A DNA stretch of 64,000 nt, taken from Deltaproteobacteria bacterium HGW-Deltaproteobacteria-4. Its GTDB lineage: Bacteria; Desulfobacterota; Desulfuromonadia; Desulfuromonadales; UBA2197. Position 1 is the stretch's first letter. Every line of letters begins with the position of its first letter. Positions 50,050-58,351 of the stretch are shown piece after piece. The stretch lies in contig PHAV01000007.1 in NCBI GenBank assembly GCA_002841765.1, positions 62,001 to 126,000 on the forward strand, given 5' to 3'. The notes under the pieces were generated by a model that saw nothing but the letters and a program-made list of their open reading frames with translations, had not been told where the DNA came from and did not search any database. The position numbers were made by a program, and so were the translations under genes.

Positions 50050-51854
50050 CCGAACCCCACGCTGAGATGGAGGCGATAGGACGGGTCAGTCACTCCGACC
50101 TGGCGGGCGATATCGATTTTGACCGGGCCAATGACAGTGTAACGCCGCACCCCGATCCCGACACCACTGGCCCATTCGATATCGGTGAGGACATTAAAGG
50201 CGTTGCCGAGATCGAAGAAGGTCGCCACTCCCCAGTCTTCGCCGAAGGGGACCTCAAGTTCGATGCTGCCGACCGCGAGATGTTCGCCGCCGACCACCTG
50301 TCCGTCGGCATCAGTGGGGCCGAGGCTTTGATAGGCATAGCCGCGCACACTTTGATCGCCGCCGGCAAAAAAACGCAACGATGCCGGAATCTCAGCCAAA
50401 GGTTCGTTCTTGAGAGTTGTTCCCCCTTGGGCGCGCAGCAGCAGTTTTAACTGCCACGGCAGCGGGATGATAGTATTTCCTGAAGCGAGAAATTGCAGTA
50501 ATCCCGTATCCGAACCGAGCGATTGATGGCCGCCGCGGACTTCCAGGCTGTAGCGGAAACCCTTTTTCGGTCGGATTGGATCGGCATAGAGATTGTGCCG
50601 GAAACGGATGCCGGGGATGATCATGCGGGAACGGTCGTCCTGTGCAGCGACAATGTAATCCTCTTGCAACAGCCGCAGGTAGACAGAGCCGATCCGCCCG
50701 CCACTGAAGCCGCGTTGTTCTTCGATCTCGGCGAAGAGAGAACGGGTTTCATAGCTTTTCAGATTTTCGCGCACGAATCCACTGCGCAGGGCGGTTTGGG
50801 ATTCAATATTCGTCAGTCCGGGGACGATATAATTGGCGGTGAGGGATTGGTGGCGTTCGGCGAGACTCAAGTCGGCAACGAACTCGTGGCCGCGGTGAAG
50901 GACGTTCAGGTCGCGATAGTTGAGGGAGGTGCGGGCGCCGGTGTCCGTACCGTAACCGATCCCCGGCCGTAGACGCCGGCGCGCGGCCGGGACGAGTTTG
51001 ATCTCGATCGGCACCCGGAACTCCTCGCTCAGGGTTTTTTGCGGGGTGATGATCACTTCGCGGAAGCGGTCGGAGTCGAGAAAGTTGAGTTGCGTCTGGC
51101 CGAGGCGGGGATAGCTGAAGACCTCCCCTTCACTAAAGGAGAGATAGCGCCGGAGAAAGGGAGCCGGGTAAACGTCCCCCCCCTGGATAAAGGCTTTGCC
51201 GAAGTAATAGCGTTCGCCGGTCGCGAGTTCGAGGTCGATTTCAGCGCGGCGTTCCTGTTGGTGCAAACGGATCTGATGGACCTTGAAGTCGGCGTCAAGA
51301 TAACCGCGGTCAAGGACGCGCGCTTTGAGGGTTCCCTTGGCTTGATCGTAGAGATCCTGCCGCAGCACCTCGCCAACACGCAGGGGGAAGTCGGCGACCA
51401 GTCGCTGCAAACGCGGCTCGCTTTCCCCTGGACCGCTCAGGTGCACCGCAACCGACGTTGTCCGCACCGGTTCCCCCGGCAGCACTGTGACCTCAAGGAG
51501 GTAGCGACCCGGCGCGGTCATCTGCCGCTGCACACTGACTTCCGCATCATAATAGCCGAAAGGCTCAAGGGCCTGGCGGACCCGTTTCGGAATCTGCTCT
51601 TCGAAACGCTCCAGCCACAACGGCTCGACCTGCCCCTGCTCCACCAGTCCCGGAGGAAGGACCAGGGCGGCGTGGACGTTGGCCAGGGCTTCTTCTCCGC
51701 TGACGCCGCTAACGTTAATCTCCAGAGGGTCGGCAGCGTGGACGGTAGCGCTCAGCAGGAAGAGGAACAAAAGAGTCAGCGCCCGACAGCGCCACCGTCG
51801 GAGCAGCAACGTCGGCAAGAAGTCTGCTCTAATTCGGGGTGAAAAGTTTCTCAT
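50043..51854 (-). CDS. tamA: TamA-like outer-membrane BamA-family protein
   Basis: Outer-membrane Omp85 protein of 603 residues. A signal peptide (ALTLLFLFLLSATVHA) is followed by about three POTRA domains (about 45-290) and a 16-strand beta-barrel (about 300-603) with RFFAGGDQSVRGYAYQSLGP, the L6-loop VRGY motif, GGEHLAVGSIELEVPF and a terminal aromatic (GFGW). It partners TamB in outer-membrane assembly. ATG 51854 is preferred: it leaves a normal signal peptide and begins 7 bases after ispG, whereas an earlier ATG at 51908 would overlap ispG. Cotranscribed with ispG and tamB. Confidence 0.93.
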   Translation of the reverse strand: MRNFSPRIRADFLPTLLLRRWRCRALTLLFLFLLSATVHAADPLEINVSGVSGEEALANVHAALVLPPGLVEQGQVEPLWLERFEEQIPKRVRQALEPFGYYDAEVSVQRQMTAPGRYLLEVTVLPGEPVRTTSVAVHLSGPGESEPRLQRLVADFPLRVGEVLRQDLYDQAKGTLKARVLDRGYLDADFKVHQIRLHQQERRAEIDLELATGERYYFGKAFIQGGDVYPAPFLRRYLSFSEGEVFSYPRLGQTQLNFLDSDRFREVIITPQKTLSEEFRVPIEIKLVPAARRRLRPGIGYGTDTGARTSLNYRDLNVLHRGHEFVADLSLAERHQSLTANYIVPGLTNIESQTALRSGFVRENLKSYETRSLFAEIEEQRGFSGGRIGSVYLRLLQEDYIVAAQDDRSRMIIPGIRFRHNLYADPIRPKKGFRYSLEVRGGHQSLGSDTGLLQFLASGNTIIPLPWQLKLLLRAQGGTTLKNEPLAEIPASLRFFAGGDQSVRGYAYQSLGPTDADGQVVGGEHLAVGSIELEVPFGEDWGVATFFDLGNAFNVLTDIEWASGVGIGVRRYTVIGPVKIDIARQVGVTDPSYRLHLSVGFGW

Positions 51855-51861
51855 CGGCAAT

Positions 51862-52923
51862 CTACACTCGTTCCCTGGCCAGCTTACGTGCTTCTGCAAC
51901 GAGAACATCGGCGAGCTGCGCAGCCGGCACCTTGGCGATGATCTCTCCTTTACAAAAAAGCAGACCTTCTCCCCGGCCGCCGGCGATGCCGATATCCGCT
52001 TCCCGCGCTTCCCCGGGGCCGTTGACCGCGCAGCCCATCACCGCCACGGTGATCGCGGCCGGTAGATCAGCGAGGCGCCGCTCCACCTCTTCGGCGACAG
52101 GAATGAGATCAATCTGGCAGCGGCCGCAGGTCGGGCAGCTGACAAAGGTCGGGCCGCGCTGGCGGAGCCCGAGGCTCTTGAGGATCTCCCAGCCGACCTT
52201 GACCTCTTCCACCGGATCGCCGGTGAGGGAGACACGCAAGGTCTCACCGAGTCCGTCGTAAAGGAGGATGCCGAGGCCGACACTGCTCTTGATCGTCCCC
52301 GCCCAGGTCGTCCCGGCTTCGGTAATGCCGATGTGCAACGGGTAGTCGACCTGCGACCCAAGGAGGCGGTAAGCTTCAACGGTGCGTTGAATATTCGAGG
52401 CTTTGAGGCTGACCTTGATCTCTCGATAGTTGAGCTCTTCGAGGGTGTGGATATGGCCGAGAGCACTGGCTACCATTGCTTCGGCGGTCGGATGACCGTA
52501 TTTGACGAGAAGTTCCTTCTCCAGCGAGCCGCCATTGACGCCGATACGGATCGGAATCTGTTTTTCGCGGCAGGCAGCCACGACTTCCTCGACCTTCCAG
52601 CGTTCACCAATATTTCCGGGATTGAGACGCAGGCCGGCAACGCCGCTGGCAAGGGAGGAAAGTGCGAGTTTGTAGTCGAAGTGGATATCGGCGATGACCG
52701 GCAGGGGCGAATCCCGGCAGATAGCCGTCAGCGCCTCAGCCGCCTGTTGATCAGGAACAGCACAGCGGATGATCTCGCAACCGACTGCCGCAAGGCGGAC
52801 AATCTGGGCAAGGGTGGCAACCACATCGCGGGTATCGGTATTGGTCATCGACTGCACCGCAACCGGGGCGTTGCCGCCAATGGCAACATTCCCGATGTGT
52901 ATCTGGCGGGTGAGACGGGGCAT
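51862..52923 (-). CDS. ispG: 4-hydroxy-3-methylbut-2-en-1-yl diphosphate synthase
   Basis: MEP-pathway [4Fe-4S] enzyme of 353 residues that converts MEcPP to HMBPP for isoprenoid synthesis. The N-terminal TIM barrel has VQSMTNTDTRDV, GCEIIRCAVPD, PVIADIHFDYKLA, GLRLNPGNIG and IRIGVNGGSLE; the C-terminal domain carries the cluster ligands in CPTCGRC and in VMGCAVNGPGEAREADIG. It is of normal length for the short bacterial form. ATG 52923 lies 4 bases after AAGGAGCC. First gene of the ispG-tamA-tamB transcript. Confidence 0.97.
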   Translation of the reverse strand: MPRLTRQIHIGNVAIGGNAPVAVQSMTNTDTRDVVATLAQIVRLAAVGCEIIRCAVPDQQAAEALTAICRDSPLPVIADIHFDYKLALSSLASGVAGLRLNPGNIGERWKVEEVVAACREKQIPIRIGVNGGSLEKELLVKYGHPTAEAMVASALGHIHTLEELNYREIKVSLKASNIQRTVEAYRLLGSQVDYPLHIGITEAGTTWAGTIKSSVGLGILLYDGLGETLRVSLTGDPVEEVKVGWEILKSLGLRQRGPTFVSCPTCGRCQIDLIPVAEEVERRLADLPAAITVAVMGCAVNGPGEAREADIGIAGGRGEGLLFCKGEIIAKVPAAQLADVLVAEARKLARERV

Positions 52924-53273
52924 GTGAAAGGCTCCTTATAATTACTCGACAGTGTAGCGCAGTGGTAGCCGATGAGCAACGAACAAAAGTCTTTTCGTTG
53001 GGTCGAATGGTGGTGAAATCCGTATCAGTTGGTAGTGTTTTGTCAGGGGAGGACTTGTGAAGATTAATGTGCCGCCTGCATATATTCCGCCAGTCGGGGA
53101 ATAAAGTGAAGTCTCCTATTTTCTTGAAATTTAGATGGAATGCTGGTAGAGAATAAAAATTGTTTCTCTATTGTGTTTTTTAGTTTTAACGTAGGTACGG
53201 GTACCCCGTCTCCTGGCCGGCGGGTGGCGCTGGTGATCATTTTTAATTCAGTGAAAAAAAGGGGAAGTCAGAT
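52924..53273. other. Intergenic region between ispG and OmpA-like gene
   Basis: 350 bases between divergent genes. On the plus strand TTGAAA (about 53123), 17 bases, then TAGAGA is a weak promoter candidate for the porin. AAAAAAAGGGGAAG lies just before ATG 53274 as its ribosome site. The minus-strand ispG promoter was not identified. No RNA gene or repeat was recognised. Confidence 0.35.
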
Positions 53274-54521
53274 ATGTTCAAGAGATACTGCCAAATTTCT
53301 TTACTTGCCGGGGGACTGGCTCTTCTGGTTGCCGGAAACGCCACAGCGACTAACCGTCCCGGCACATTTACCTTGACGCCGCAAGCGGGGGTGATGGTCT
53401 TTGAAGGAAATCAGAATCTTGAGTCCGGTCCTACTGGTGGTCTTGCCCTCGGCTACAATTTTGACAGCCACTGGGGCGCAGAAGGCGTATTGACTTTTAC
53501 CCGCACGGACCAAAAGGCGGGCGGAGATGACGCCATGATTACCGCGGCGCACCTTGACCTGCTTTATCACTTTCGTCCGCAGGAACGTCTGGTCCCTTAT
53601 CTCTCTGTCGCGCTCGGCGGGATTCAACTGGAGGATGACGAAGACCTGCTCGCCGGCTATGGCGTTGGTGTTAAATACTTCCTGTCCGAAGATGTGGCGC
53701 TGCGTCTTGACCTGAAACATTTGCTTGACATCAATGTTCGTGATGTCGACAAGAAGCGTGATTATTACAACCTGCTGGCTGCTACCGCCGGCGTCTCTTT
53801 TCAATTCGGCGGAGCGCCGAAGGCAGCGGTAATCACAGACCGCGACGCTGACGGTGTCGCCGACGCCATCGATCGCTGCCCTGACACACGGACCGGCGTA
53901 ACTGTGGATGAAACGGGCTGTCCTTTGCCGGAAGCTCCGGAGAAAATTGCGGACAGCGACGGAGATGGTGTCGCTGACAATCTTGACCTCTGTCCTGGCA
54001 CTGCCGCTGGCATCGCCGTCGATGCAAAAGGCTGTCCGGTCGTGATCGATACGGATCGTGACGGCGTGGTTGATGCTCTGGACGTTTGTCCTGACACCCC
54101 GGCCAAGACTGTAGTTGATGCCCGCGGCTGTCCGGCGCAAGTCTCTCTCGTCACTGCATTACCTGAACCGGTGATGACTTTTTATCTGGATTTCCCGTCG
54201 AACGAGTATGAAGTCCGCTCTGAATTTACTGCAGAGCTGCAGAGGATAGCTGATTTTATCAAGGCTCGCCCCGGCCAGCGCTTTATCATCGAAGGACACA
54301 CCGACAGCGTTGGCAGTGATGCGAGTAATATGAGGCTTTCTGCCCAGCGCGCAGAAAATGTCAAAGCCTATCTGGTAGAAAGAATGGGGATTCCAGCTTT
54401 CCTGCTCGATGCCCGTGGTTTCGGGGAGAACTCTCCCATCGCCGATAATAGTACACAGGAAGGCCGACAGCAGAATCGCCGCATTGTTATTATTGCAGCG
54501 CCTCTAAATAGGTTTAAATAG
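53274..54521 (+). CDS. OmpA/OprF-family outer-membrane protein with calcium-type repeats
   Basis: Outer-membrane protein of 415 residues. A signal peptide (SLLAGGLALLVAGNATA) is followed by an 8-stranded beta-barrel (about 28-180), a thrombospondin-3-type repeat region with three calcium-binding motifs (DRDADGVADAIDRCP, DSDGDGVADNLDLCP, DTDRDGVVDALDVCP) and a C-terminal OmpA domain (about 300-415) with FIIEGHTDSVGSDASNMRLS and NRRI that binds peptidoglycan. The conserved Cys pairs within the repeats may form disulfides. The protein links outer membrane to cell wall and may form a small pore. A hairpin follows the stop. Confidence 0.92.
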   Translation: MFKRYCQISLLAGGLALLVAGNATATNRPGTFTLTPQAGVMVFEGNQNLESGPTGGLALGYNFDSHWGAEGVLTFTRTDQKAGGDDAMITAAHLDLLYHFRPQERLVPYLSVALGGIQLEDDEDLLAGYGVGVKYFLSEDVALRLDLKHLLDINVRDVDKKRDYYNLLAATAGVSFQFGGAPKAAVITDRDADGVADAIDRCPDTRTGVTVDETGCPLPEAPEKIADSDGDGVADNLDLCPGTAAGIAVDAKGCPVVIDTDRDGVVDALDVCPDTPAKTVVDARGCPAQVSLVTALPEPVMTFYLDFPSNEYEVRSEFTAELQRIADFIKARPGQRFIIEGHTDSVGSDASNMRLSAQRAENVKAYLVERMGIPAFLLDARGFGENSPIADNSTQEGRQQNRRIVIIAAPLNRFK

Positions 54522-54527
54522 GTTACG

Positions 54528-54570
54528 AGACAAGCGCCCCGAACACGTTGTGTGTTCGGGGCGCTTGTCT
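54528..54570. terminator. Perfect 19-bp hairpin after the porin gene
   Basis: AGACAAGCGCCCCGAACAC (54528-54546) pairs with 54552-54570 around a 5-base loop. The U-run is missing on both strands, so it may stop RNA polymerase with Rho or only protect mRNA ends. It serves the convergent porin and cbiO transcripts. Confidence 0.6.
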
Positions 54571-54592
54571 GGAAACACTCTCTCCTACCGCT

Positions 54593-55324
54593 TTATTTTC
54601 GCGTGACCCCCAGTTCCCTTTGCACAACATTACACTGCAGTACCTCAATTGCTACCCCTTGCCTTAGAAGCTCTCCTTCCCGTAGGACGATAATCTCCTC
54701 TGCCCAGTTGCGAACAAAGTCGACATCGTGCGTGGCGATGATCAGGGTGACGCCGTGCTCTCCAAGGTCGTTGAGGGTGGCAATGAGGTCGTGAGTCATG
54801 ATTGCATCGAGGCCGGCGAAGGGTTCATCGAGAACGATGACTTCGGGCTGCATGGCGAGGATGCCGGCAATGCAGGCGCGTTTTTTCTGGCCGTAGGAGA
54901 GGTCGTGAACCGGGCGCTCCAATAGAGCCGTGAGGTCAAGGAGTTCCAGGGCGCGTTCGACGCGGCTGCGGACTTCCACTTCCGGCAGGCCGAGATTCAT
55001 CGGGCCGAAGGAGACATCTTCGTAAAGGCTGGCGGAGAAGAGTTGGTGGTCGGGATCCTGAAAGATCATGCCGACGGCCTGTCGCAGTTGCAAAAGGCTA
55101 GCCCTGTCGTAGCGCAGGCGGTTGCCGGCAAAGAGGATTTCGCCGCTTTGCGGTCGCTGCAAGCCATTGAGCAGGGCAAAGAGCGAGGTCTTTCCCGAGC
55201 CGTTGCGCCCCATGACGGCGGTGCGCTGGCCGCGGGCAAAAGTGACGGAGAGATCTTTCAGGGCGGTCACGGCACCGGGATAGGTGAAGGTGACGTTTTG
55301 CAGGGAAAGGATGGCCGTGCTCAT
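54593..55324 (-). CDS. cbiO: Cobalt ECF transporter ATPase CbiO
   Basis: ATP-binding subunit of an energy-coupling-factor type cobalt (or nickel) importer, 243 residues. Walker A GRNGSGKTSLFALL, Q-loop VGMIFQDPDHQLFSAS (the QDPDxQ motif typical of ECF ATPases), signature DLSYGQKKRACIAG, Walker B VIVLDEPFAGLD and switch His in ATHDVDF. The signature reads LSYGQ instead of LSGGQ, as in several CbiO proteins. ATG 55324 overlaps the cbiQ stop by 4 bases; a much longer in-frame ORF upstream (to 55528) is antisense-like extension inside cbiQ. Last gene of cbiMNQO. Confidence 0.93.
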   Translation of the reverse strand: MSTAILSLQNVTFTYPGAVTALKDLSVTFARGQRTAVMGRNGSGKTSLFALLNGLQRPQSGEILFAGNRLRYDRASLLQLRQAVGMIFQDPDHQLFSASLYEDVSFGPMNLGLPEVEVRSRVERALELLDLTALLERPVHDLSYGQKKRACIAGILAMQPEVIVLDEPFAGLDAIMTHDLIATLNDLGEHGVTLIIATHDVDFVRNWAEEIIVLREGELLRQGVAIEVLQCNVVQRELGVTRK

Positions 55325-56088
55325 GGCTGTACCTGCCAGGCCAAAAGAATAAAGGTCCATCCCAGGGTTCCGGCGCCGAGAAGCTGCCACCGCGACAAGT
55401 GCCGGTGCGGACTCAAAAAGCGCAGTTCCTGATCGTAGCCCCGCGCCAGCAAGGCCTGATGATTGTGGCGGGCGCGCACGATGGTCTTGATGAGGATATT
55501 GCCGGCGAGTTCGGCGGTTGAGCGCCATGAAACCTTAAATGAGCGATAACCGAGGCGGGCTTCCTGGGCCGTGTGGATCTGGCTGAAGGCATCAAGGAGG
55601 ATAAAGATCTGGCGATAAGCGATGACCATCAGTTCGACAAAGAGGCGGGGGAGTCCGAGCGTTCGCAGCAGTCCGGCGATTTCACTCAACGGTGTTGTCA
55701 GGGCGAAAAAGAGGAGGGTGCAGAGGGCTCCGAGGGAGCGGGAAAAGACCAGTTGCACCAGAGGGAGTTCGGAGAGGTTCAGGCCGATCGTCAGTTCGCT
55801 GGCCGGTAGCTGCAGCAAGGGGAGGGAGGTTGGCGAGAAGGTGACGAGGAGCAGGAGAGAGCTCCAGCCCAGAAAAACGAGCGGCACGGCCAGCAAACGC
55901 AGGTAGCCGCGCCAGGGGATGCCGGCGCCAAAGAGGGTCAGGCTGCTTATGCTCAGGGCGATCAGTAGCGGAATGGTGGGATGACGACTGAGCAGTGCCG
56001 CAATCAGGGTCAAAAGAACCAGCAGTCCTTTGACCCCGGGGTGAATCTGTCGCCAGCGATTGCCGTGCGCGTAGGAGTCAATGCGCAC
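55321..56088 (-). CDS. cbiQ: Cobalt ECF transporter transmembrane subunit CbiQ
   Basis: Inner-membrane T-component of the cobalt importer, 255 residues, about five TM helices. The cytoplasmic coupling motifs are visible as AQEARLGYR and, near the C-terminus, ARHNHQALLARGYDQEL (the A-R-G type coupling helices that contact CbiO). The N-terminus HPGVKGLLVLLTLIAALLS is typical. The start overlaps cbiN by 11 bases and the stop overlaps cbiO by 4, so the operon is tightly coupled. Confidence 0.92.
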   Translation of the reverse strand: MRIDSYAHGNRWRQIHPGVKGLLVLLTLIAALLSRHPTIPLLIALSISSLTLFGAGIPWRGYLRLLAVPLVFLGWSSLLLLVTFSPTSLPLLQLPASELTIGLNLSELPLVQLVFSRSLGALCTLLFFALTTPLSEIAGLLRTLGLPRLFVELMVIAYRQIFILLDAFSQIHTAQEARLGYRSFKVSWRSTAELAGNILIKTIVRARHNHQALLARGYDQELRFLSPHRHLSRWQLLGAGTLGWTFILLAWQVQP

Positions 56089-56419
56089 GGTCGTTCACGT
56101 TGGCCGGAGAGGGTGTGGTTCTTTTTCCCCGCACATATCCGGCATAATAACCGATGACGCCAGCGCCAAGGGCCGCCTGCAACGCAAAGAGAAGGCTTTC
56201 GATCTCGCCGCTGGGGGGGGTAAAGAGCGACTCGAACCACGGCTGATAGTCGGGAGCAATCTTCTCGATGACTCCTTGTGCCTGGTTATCCGTCCCGGTA
56301 AAGATCTCAATCTGCCCTCTGTCGGAGCCGACCCCGGGGGTTTTGACGGTCAGCAGCGGGACGAGGGTGAGGAGGACGAACGCGGCCAGGAGTAATGAGT
56401 TCTTCAATGTTCCGCTCAT
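56078..56419 (-). CDS. cbiN: Cobalt transporter subunit CbiN
   Basis: A 113-residue protein with two TM helices (about 8-25 and 80-97) and a short periplasmic loop containing [20 protein letters not shown] and [20 protein letters not shown], the CbiN pattern. CbiN is the extra subunit needed with CbiM for metal loading. It overlaps cbiM by 4 bases and cbiQ by 11. Confidence 0.9.
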   Translation of the reverse strand: MSGTLKNSLLLAAFVLLTLVPLLTVKTPGVGSDRGQIEIFTGTDNQAQGVIEKIAPDYQPWFESLFTPPSGEIESLLFALQAALGAGVIGYYAGYVRGKRTTPSPANVNDRAH

Positions 56420-57096
56420 AACCGTCCCTCGCTGCGGGTGAGATGAAAACCGAGTTGCGCAAGTTCGTTGCCGCTGTACTTTTGCATGAAGTTGAAGATG
56501 AGGACGGTGAGAAATCCTTCGCTGAGTGCCAGGGGGATCTGGGTGACAGCAAAGACGCCGAGAAATTTGAGCAGAGAGGCACTGATGCCACCCAAGGGAT
56601 CCGGAAAGGCCAAAGCCAGCTGCAGGGCGGTGGTGCCGTAGGTCGCCAGATCGGCCAGGCTGGCTGCAGCAAAGACCGTCAAGCTGAGGGACAGGTCCAG
56701 CTTTTTTCCGAGGCGATAAATGCCGTAACCGACCAGCGGCCCGACCACTCCCATGGAGAAGATATTGGCGCCGAGGGTCGTCAAGCCGCCGTGCGCGAGG
56801 AGGAGCGCCTGAAAAAGGAGGACGATCGCCGCGACCGGTGCCATCGCCAACGGTCCGAAAAGGATGGCGCCGAGGCCGGTGCCGGTCGGATGTGAACAGC
56901 TGCCGGTGAGGGAGGGGAGCTTCAGGGCCGAGAGGATAAAGGTGAAGGCGGTCGCAACGCCGAGGAGCATCTTGACTTCAGGCTGCTCTTTGACGGCTTT
57001 GTTAATCGAACGCAGGCCAACGCCGACACAGACAACGGCAACAGCGCCCCAGGTGACAGCGTGCGTCGCCGGCAGGAACCCTTCCATGATATGCAT
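56416..57096 (-). CDS. cbiM: Cobalt transporter substrate-binding subunit CbiM
   Basis: Seven-TM S-component of the cobalt importer, 226 residues. The N-terminal MHIMEGFLP supplies the metal site: the amino terminus, His2 and a later His, as in CbiM/NikM. Also seen are [20 protein letters not shown] with [33 protein letters not shown] and a conserved tail. ATG 57096 is certain because the mature N-terminus must begin MHI and because GGGAGGGG lies six bases upstream; the longer in-frame ORF to 57357 reads through the riboswitch. Cobalt rather than nickel is inferred from the B12 riboswitch upstream. Confidence 0.94.
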   Translation of the reverse strand: MHIMEGFLPATHAVTWGAVAVVCVGVGLRSINKAVKEQPEVKMLLGVATAFTFILSALKLPSLTGSCSHPTGTGLGAILFGPLAMAPVAAIVLLFQALLLAHGGLTTLGANIFSMGVVGPLVGYGIYRLGKKLDLSLSLTVFAAASLADLATYGTTALQLALAFPDPLGGISASLLKFLGVFAVTQIPLALSEGFLTVLIFNFMQKYSGNELAQLGFHLTRSEGRL

Positions 57097-57098
57097 CT

Positions 57099-57194
57099 TT
57101 AGCCCCTCCCGGAGAAAGGAGCGTACAGGGGGCTGGTGGCGGTCAAGGACGATGTCGAGGGGGATAGAACAAAGAAAAGTGACAACTGTGGCAT
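57099..57194 (-). CDS. Short ORF between B12 riboswitch and cbiM
   Basis: A 31-codon ORF starting [12 protein letters not shown] and ending PFSGRG, with ATG at 57194 and GGGAGG eight bases upstream. Its TAA lies 2 bases before the cbiM ATG, so ribosomes finishing it could restart at cbiM. The peptide matches no family known to me. It may be a coupled leader through which the riboswitch controls translation, or it may be accidental. Confidence 0.38.
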   Translation of the reverse strand: MPQLSLFFVLSPSTSSLTATSPLYAPFSGRG

Positions 57195-57219
57195 GGATGG
57201 AGACCTCCCGCGAAGTATG

Positions 57220-57379
57220 CGAATGGGGCGGTATTCCGGCTCTGGGCGACCTACTTGCCCACCTTCCCAGGAGTTGTCCCAGTGGTGATTCCCGAACTTG
57301 ATCGTCCGGGCGGGCTTTCGTTCCCATTACGGCTGCGGGGCAGCGGGAGTCTTGCACTCCTCTTCCACGCGTCCATTCG
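57220..57379 (-). promoter_or_regulatory. Cobalamin (B12) riboswitch
   Basis: The minus strand carries the B12 box and neighbours in the usual order: CCGCTGCCCCGCAGCCGTAA, GGAACGAAAGCCCGCC, CACCACTGGGACAACTCCTG, GGGAAGGTGGG, GCCCAGAGCCGGAATACCGCC. The outer P1 arms CGAATGG (57379-57373) and CCATTCG (57226-57220) pair exactly. Adenosyl- or methyl-cobalamin binding should shut down expression of the cobalt importer. No terminator hairpin is apparent before cbiM, so control may be translational. Confidence 0.93.
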
Positions 57380-57395
57380 TTTGATTATGTGGAGC

Positions 57396-57425
57396 TTTAT
57401 AGCAATCGTGCGCCCTGGCTGTCAA
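57396..57425 (-). promoter_or_regulatory. Sigma70 promoter for B12 riboswitch and cbiMNQO
   Basis: On the minus strand TTGACA (57425-57420), 18 bases, TATAAA (57401-57396). Transcription starts near 57389, ten bases before the riboswitch P1 arm. The -35 box overlaps the terminator hairpin of the upstream ars operon. Confidence 0.72.
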
Positions 57426-57450
57426 GGGGTGATACGCAGATCACCCCTTG
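57423..57450 (-). terminator. Hairpin at the end of the ars operon
   Basis: Perfect 11-bp inverted repeat CAAGGGGTGAT / ATCACCCCTTG with a 6-base loop, overlapping the stop of the CDF-like gene and the -35 box of the cbi promoter. Flanking GGCTG/CAGCC can extend the stem. No poly-U follows, so its terminator activity is uncertain. Confidence 0.5.
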
Positions 57451-58103
57451 CAGCCGCCACTGCAGCTGCACGCCAGTCCGCGTGCTTTGTCAAAAGCTTC
57501 CCGCCCTTCGCGCCAGGACAGCCAGGCAATCAGCAGTGCACCGATAGCATCGAGACTGCCGATACCGGTCAGTTCGTAGCCGAGGCTGGAAAGGAGGAGA
57601 GCGAGCGAGAGAGACAAACAGGCCTTTGAGCAAGCCGCATCAGCCAGGATTGCCGGCGAAGACAATGCCCGGCCGACCTTGGTCTTCTGCGCAATCAGGT
57701 ACCACATGAACGAGATCGAGCCGAGGGAGATGACGATCCCCCAGATGGTCGTCTCCGGCTGGTGCTGGGTATAAAGATTAATTCCGGCCGAGGCGATCAG
57801 GCCGACAGTGAGGAGATAGAAGGCTCCGCCGGTGATGCGCAGCGCCCGCTGTTCGAAGGCATCCAGGGTCTTGCCGTCGTTGGCGCGGATGCGGCGCAGC
57901 ATGTGCCAGACGCCGACCGCGGAGATGACCTCGATAAAGGAGTCGACGCCGAAACCAAAGAGGGCCAGGGTTTCATCGGCGGCACCGAGCCAGATCGAGA
58001 GCAGTCCCTCGCCGATATTGTAAATGATGGTGAAGACGGCCAGCCAGCTAGCGCGGGCATACAGGGCGGCAAGTTGCCTGGTCGGTTCGATTTGCTGCTG
58101 CAT
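57441..58103 (-). CDS. CDF-like cation transporter with Cys-rich tail
   Basis: Inner-membrane protein of 220 residues, about six TM helices, resembling the transmembrane part of cation-diffusion-facilitator exporters (NIGEGLLSIWLG, FGVDSFIEVISAVGVWHMLR, LADAACSKACLSLSLALLL, IGSLDAIGALLIAWLSWREG). The cytoplasmic metal-binding domain of normal CDF proteins is absent; instead the protein ends in ACSCSGGCKG. The HxxxD and DxxxD metal sites are altered (FGVDS, LADAAC), so the ion is uncertain. It is the last gene of the ars operon, which suggests a link to arsenic or thiol-binding metals. Confidence 0.78.
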   Translation of the reverse strand: MQQQIEPTRQLAALYARASWLAVFTIIYNIGEGLLSIWLGAADETLALFGFGVDSFIEVISAVGVWHMLRRIRANDGKTLDAFEQRALRITGGAFYLLTVGLIASAGINLYTQHQPETTIWGIVISLGSISFMWYLIAQKTKVGRALSSPAILADAACSKACLSLSLALLLSSLGYELTGIGSLDAIGALLIAWLSWREGREAFDKARGLACSCSGGCKG

Positions 58104-58129
58104 CTGGTCTTTTTCCCTCCCGGGGAGAG

Positions 58130-58342
58130 CTATTTCGCGCGCAGGTCCTGGATAACCCGGTAAGCCAGCAGCACAAACGGCCAGGCGTGCCAGAACAGGT
58201 CAAAGATATCGATCGGTTTTTTTAGTGTCCCTGCCAGTAGCATCGCGATCTTCTCAACGATATGCGGCTGAGGAACAAAAGGTGCAAAGCCAAGGAGCAA
58301 TACTAACGGAATGAGGATTTGATACTCAAGCAGACTTTTCAT
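58130..58342 (-). CDS. Small two-TM membrane protein in ars operon
   Basis: A 70-residue hydrophobic protein with two TM segments (IPLVLLLGFAPFVP and LFWHAWPFVLLAYRVIQDL) separated by HIVEKIAMLLAGTLKKPID. No known family is certain; such small proteins are often found beside acr3 genes and sometimes labelled RND transporter without evidence. It lies 9 bases after acr3 and 26 before the CDF-like gene. It might be an accessory subunit. Confidence 0.7.
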   Translation of the reverse strand: MKSLLEYQILIPLVLLLGFAPFVPQPHIVEKIAMLLAGTLKKPIDIFDLFWHAWPFVLLAYRVIQDLRAK

Positions 58343-58351
58343 GCTCTCCCT

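Noticed and set aside
55325-55528. N-terminal extension of CbiO by 68 codons
   Set aside because: It lies entirely inside cbiQ in another frame; CbiO domain begins at the ATG that overlaps the cbiQ stop.
57097-57357. N-terminal extension of CbiM by 87 codons
   Set aside because: The extension reads through the B12 riboswitch; CbiM must begin MHI for metal binding, and a strong ribosome site precedes that ATG.
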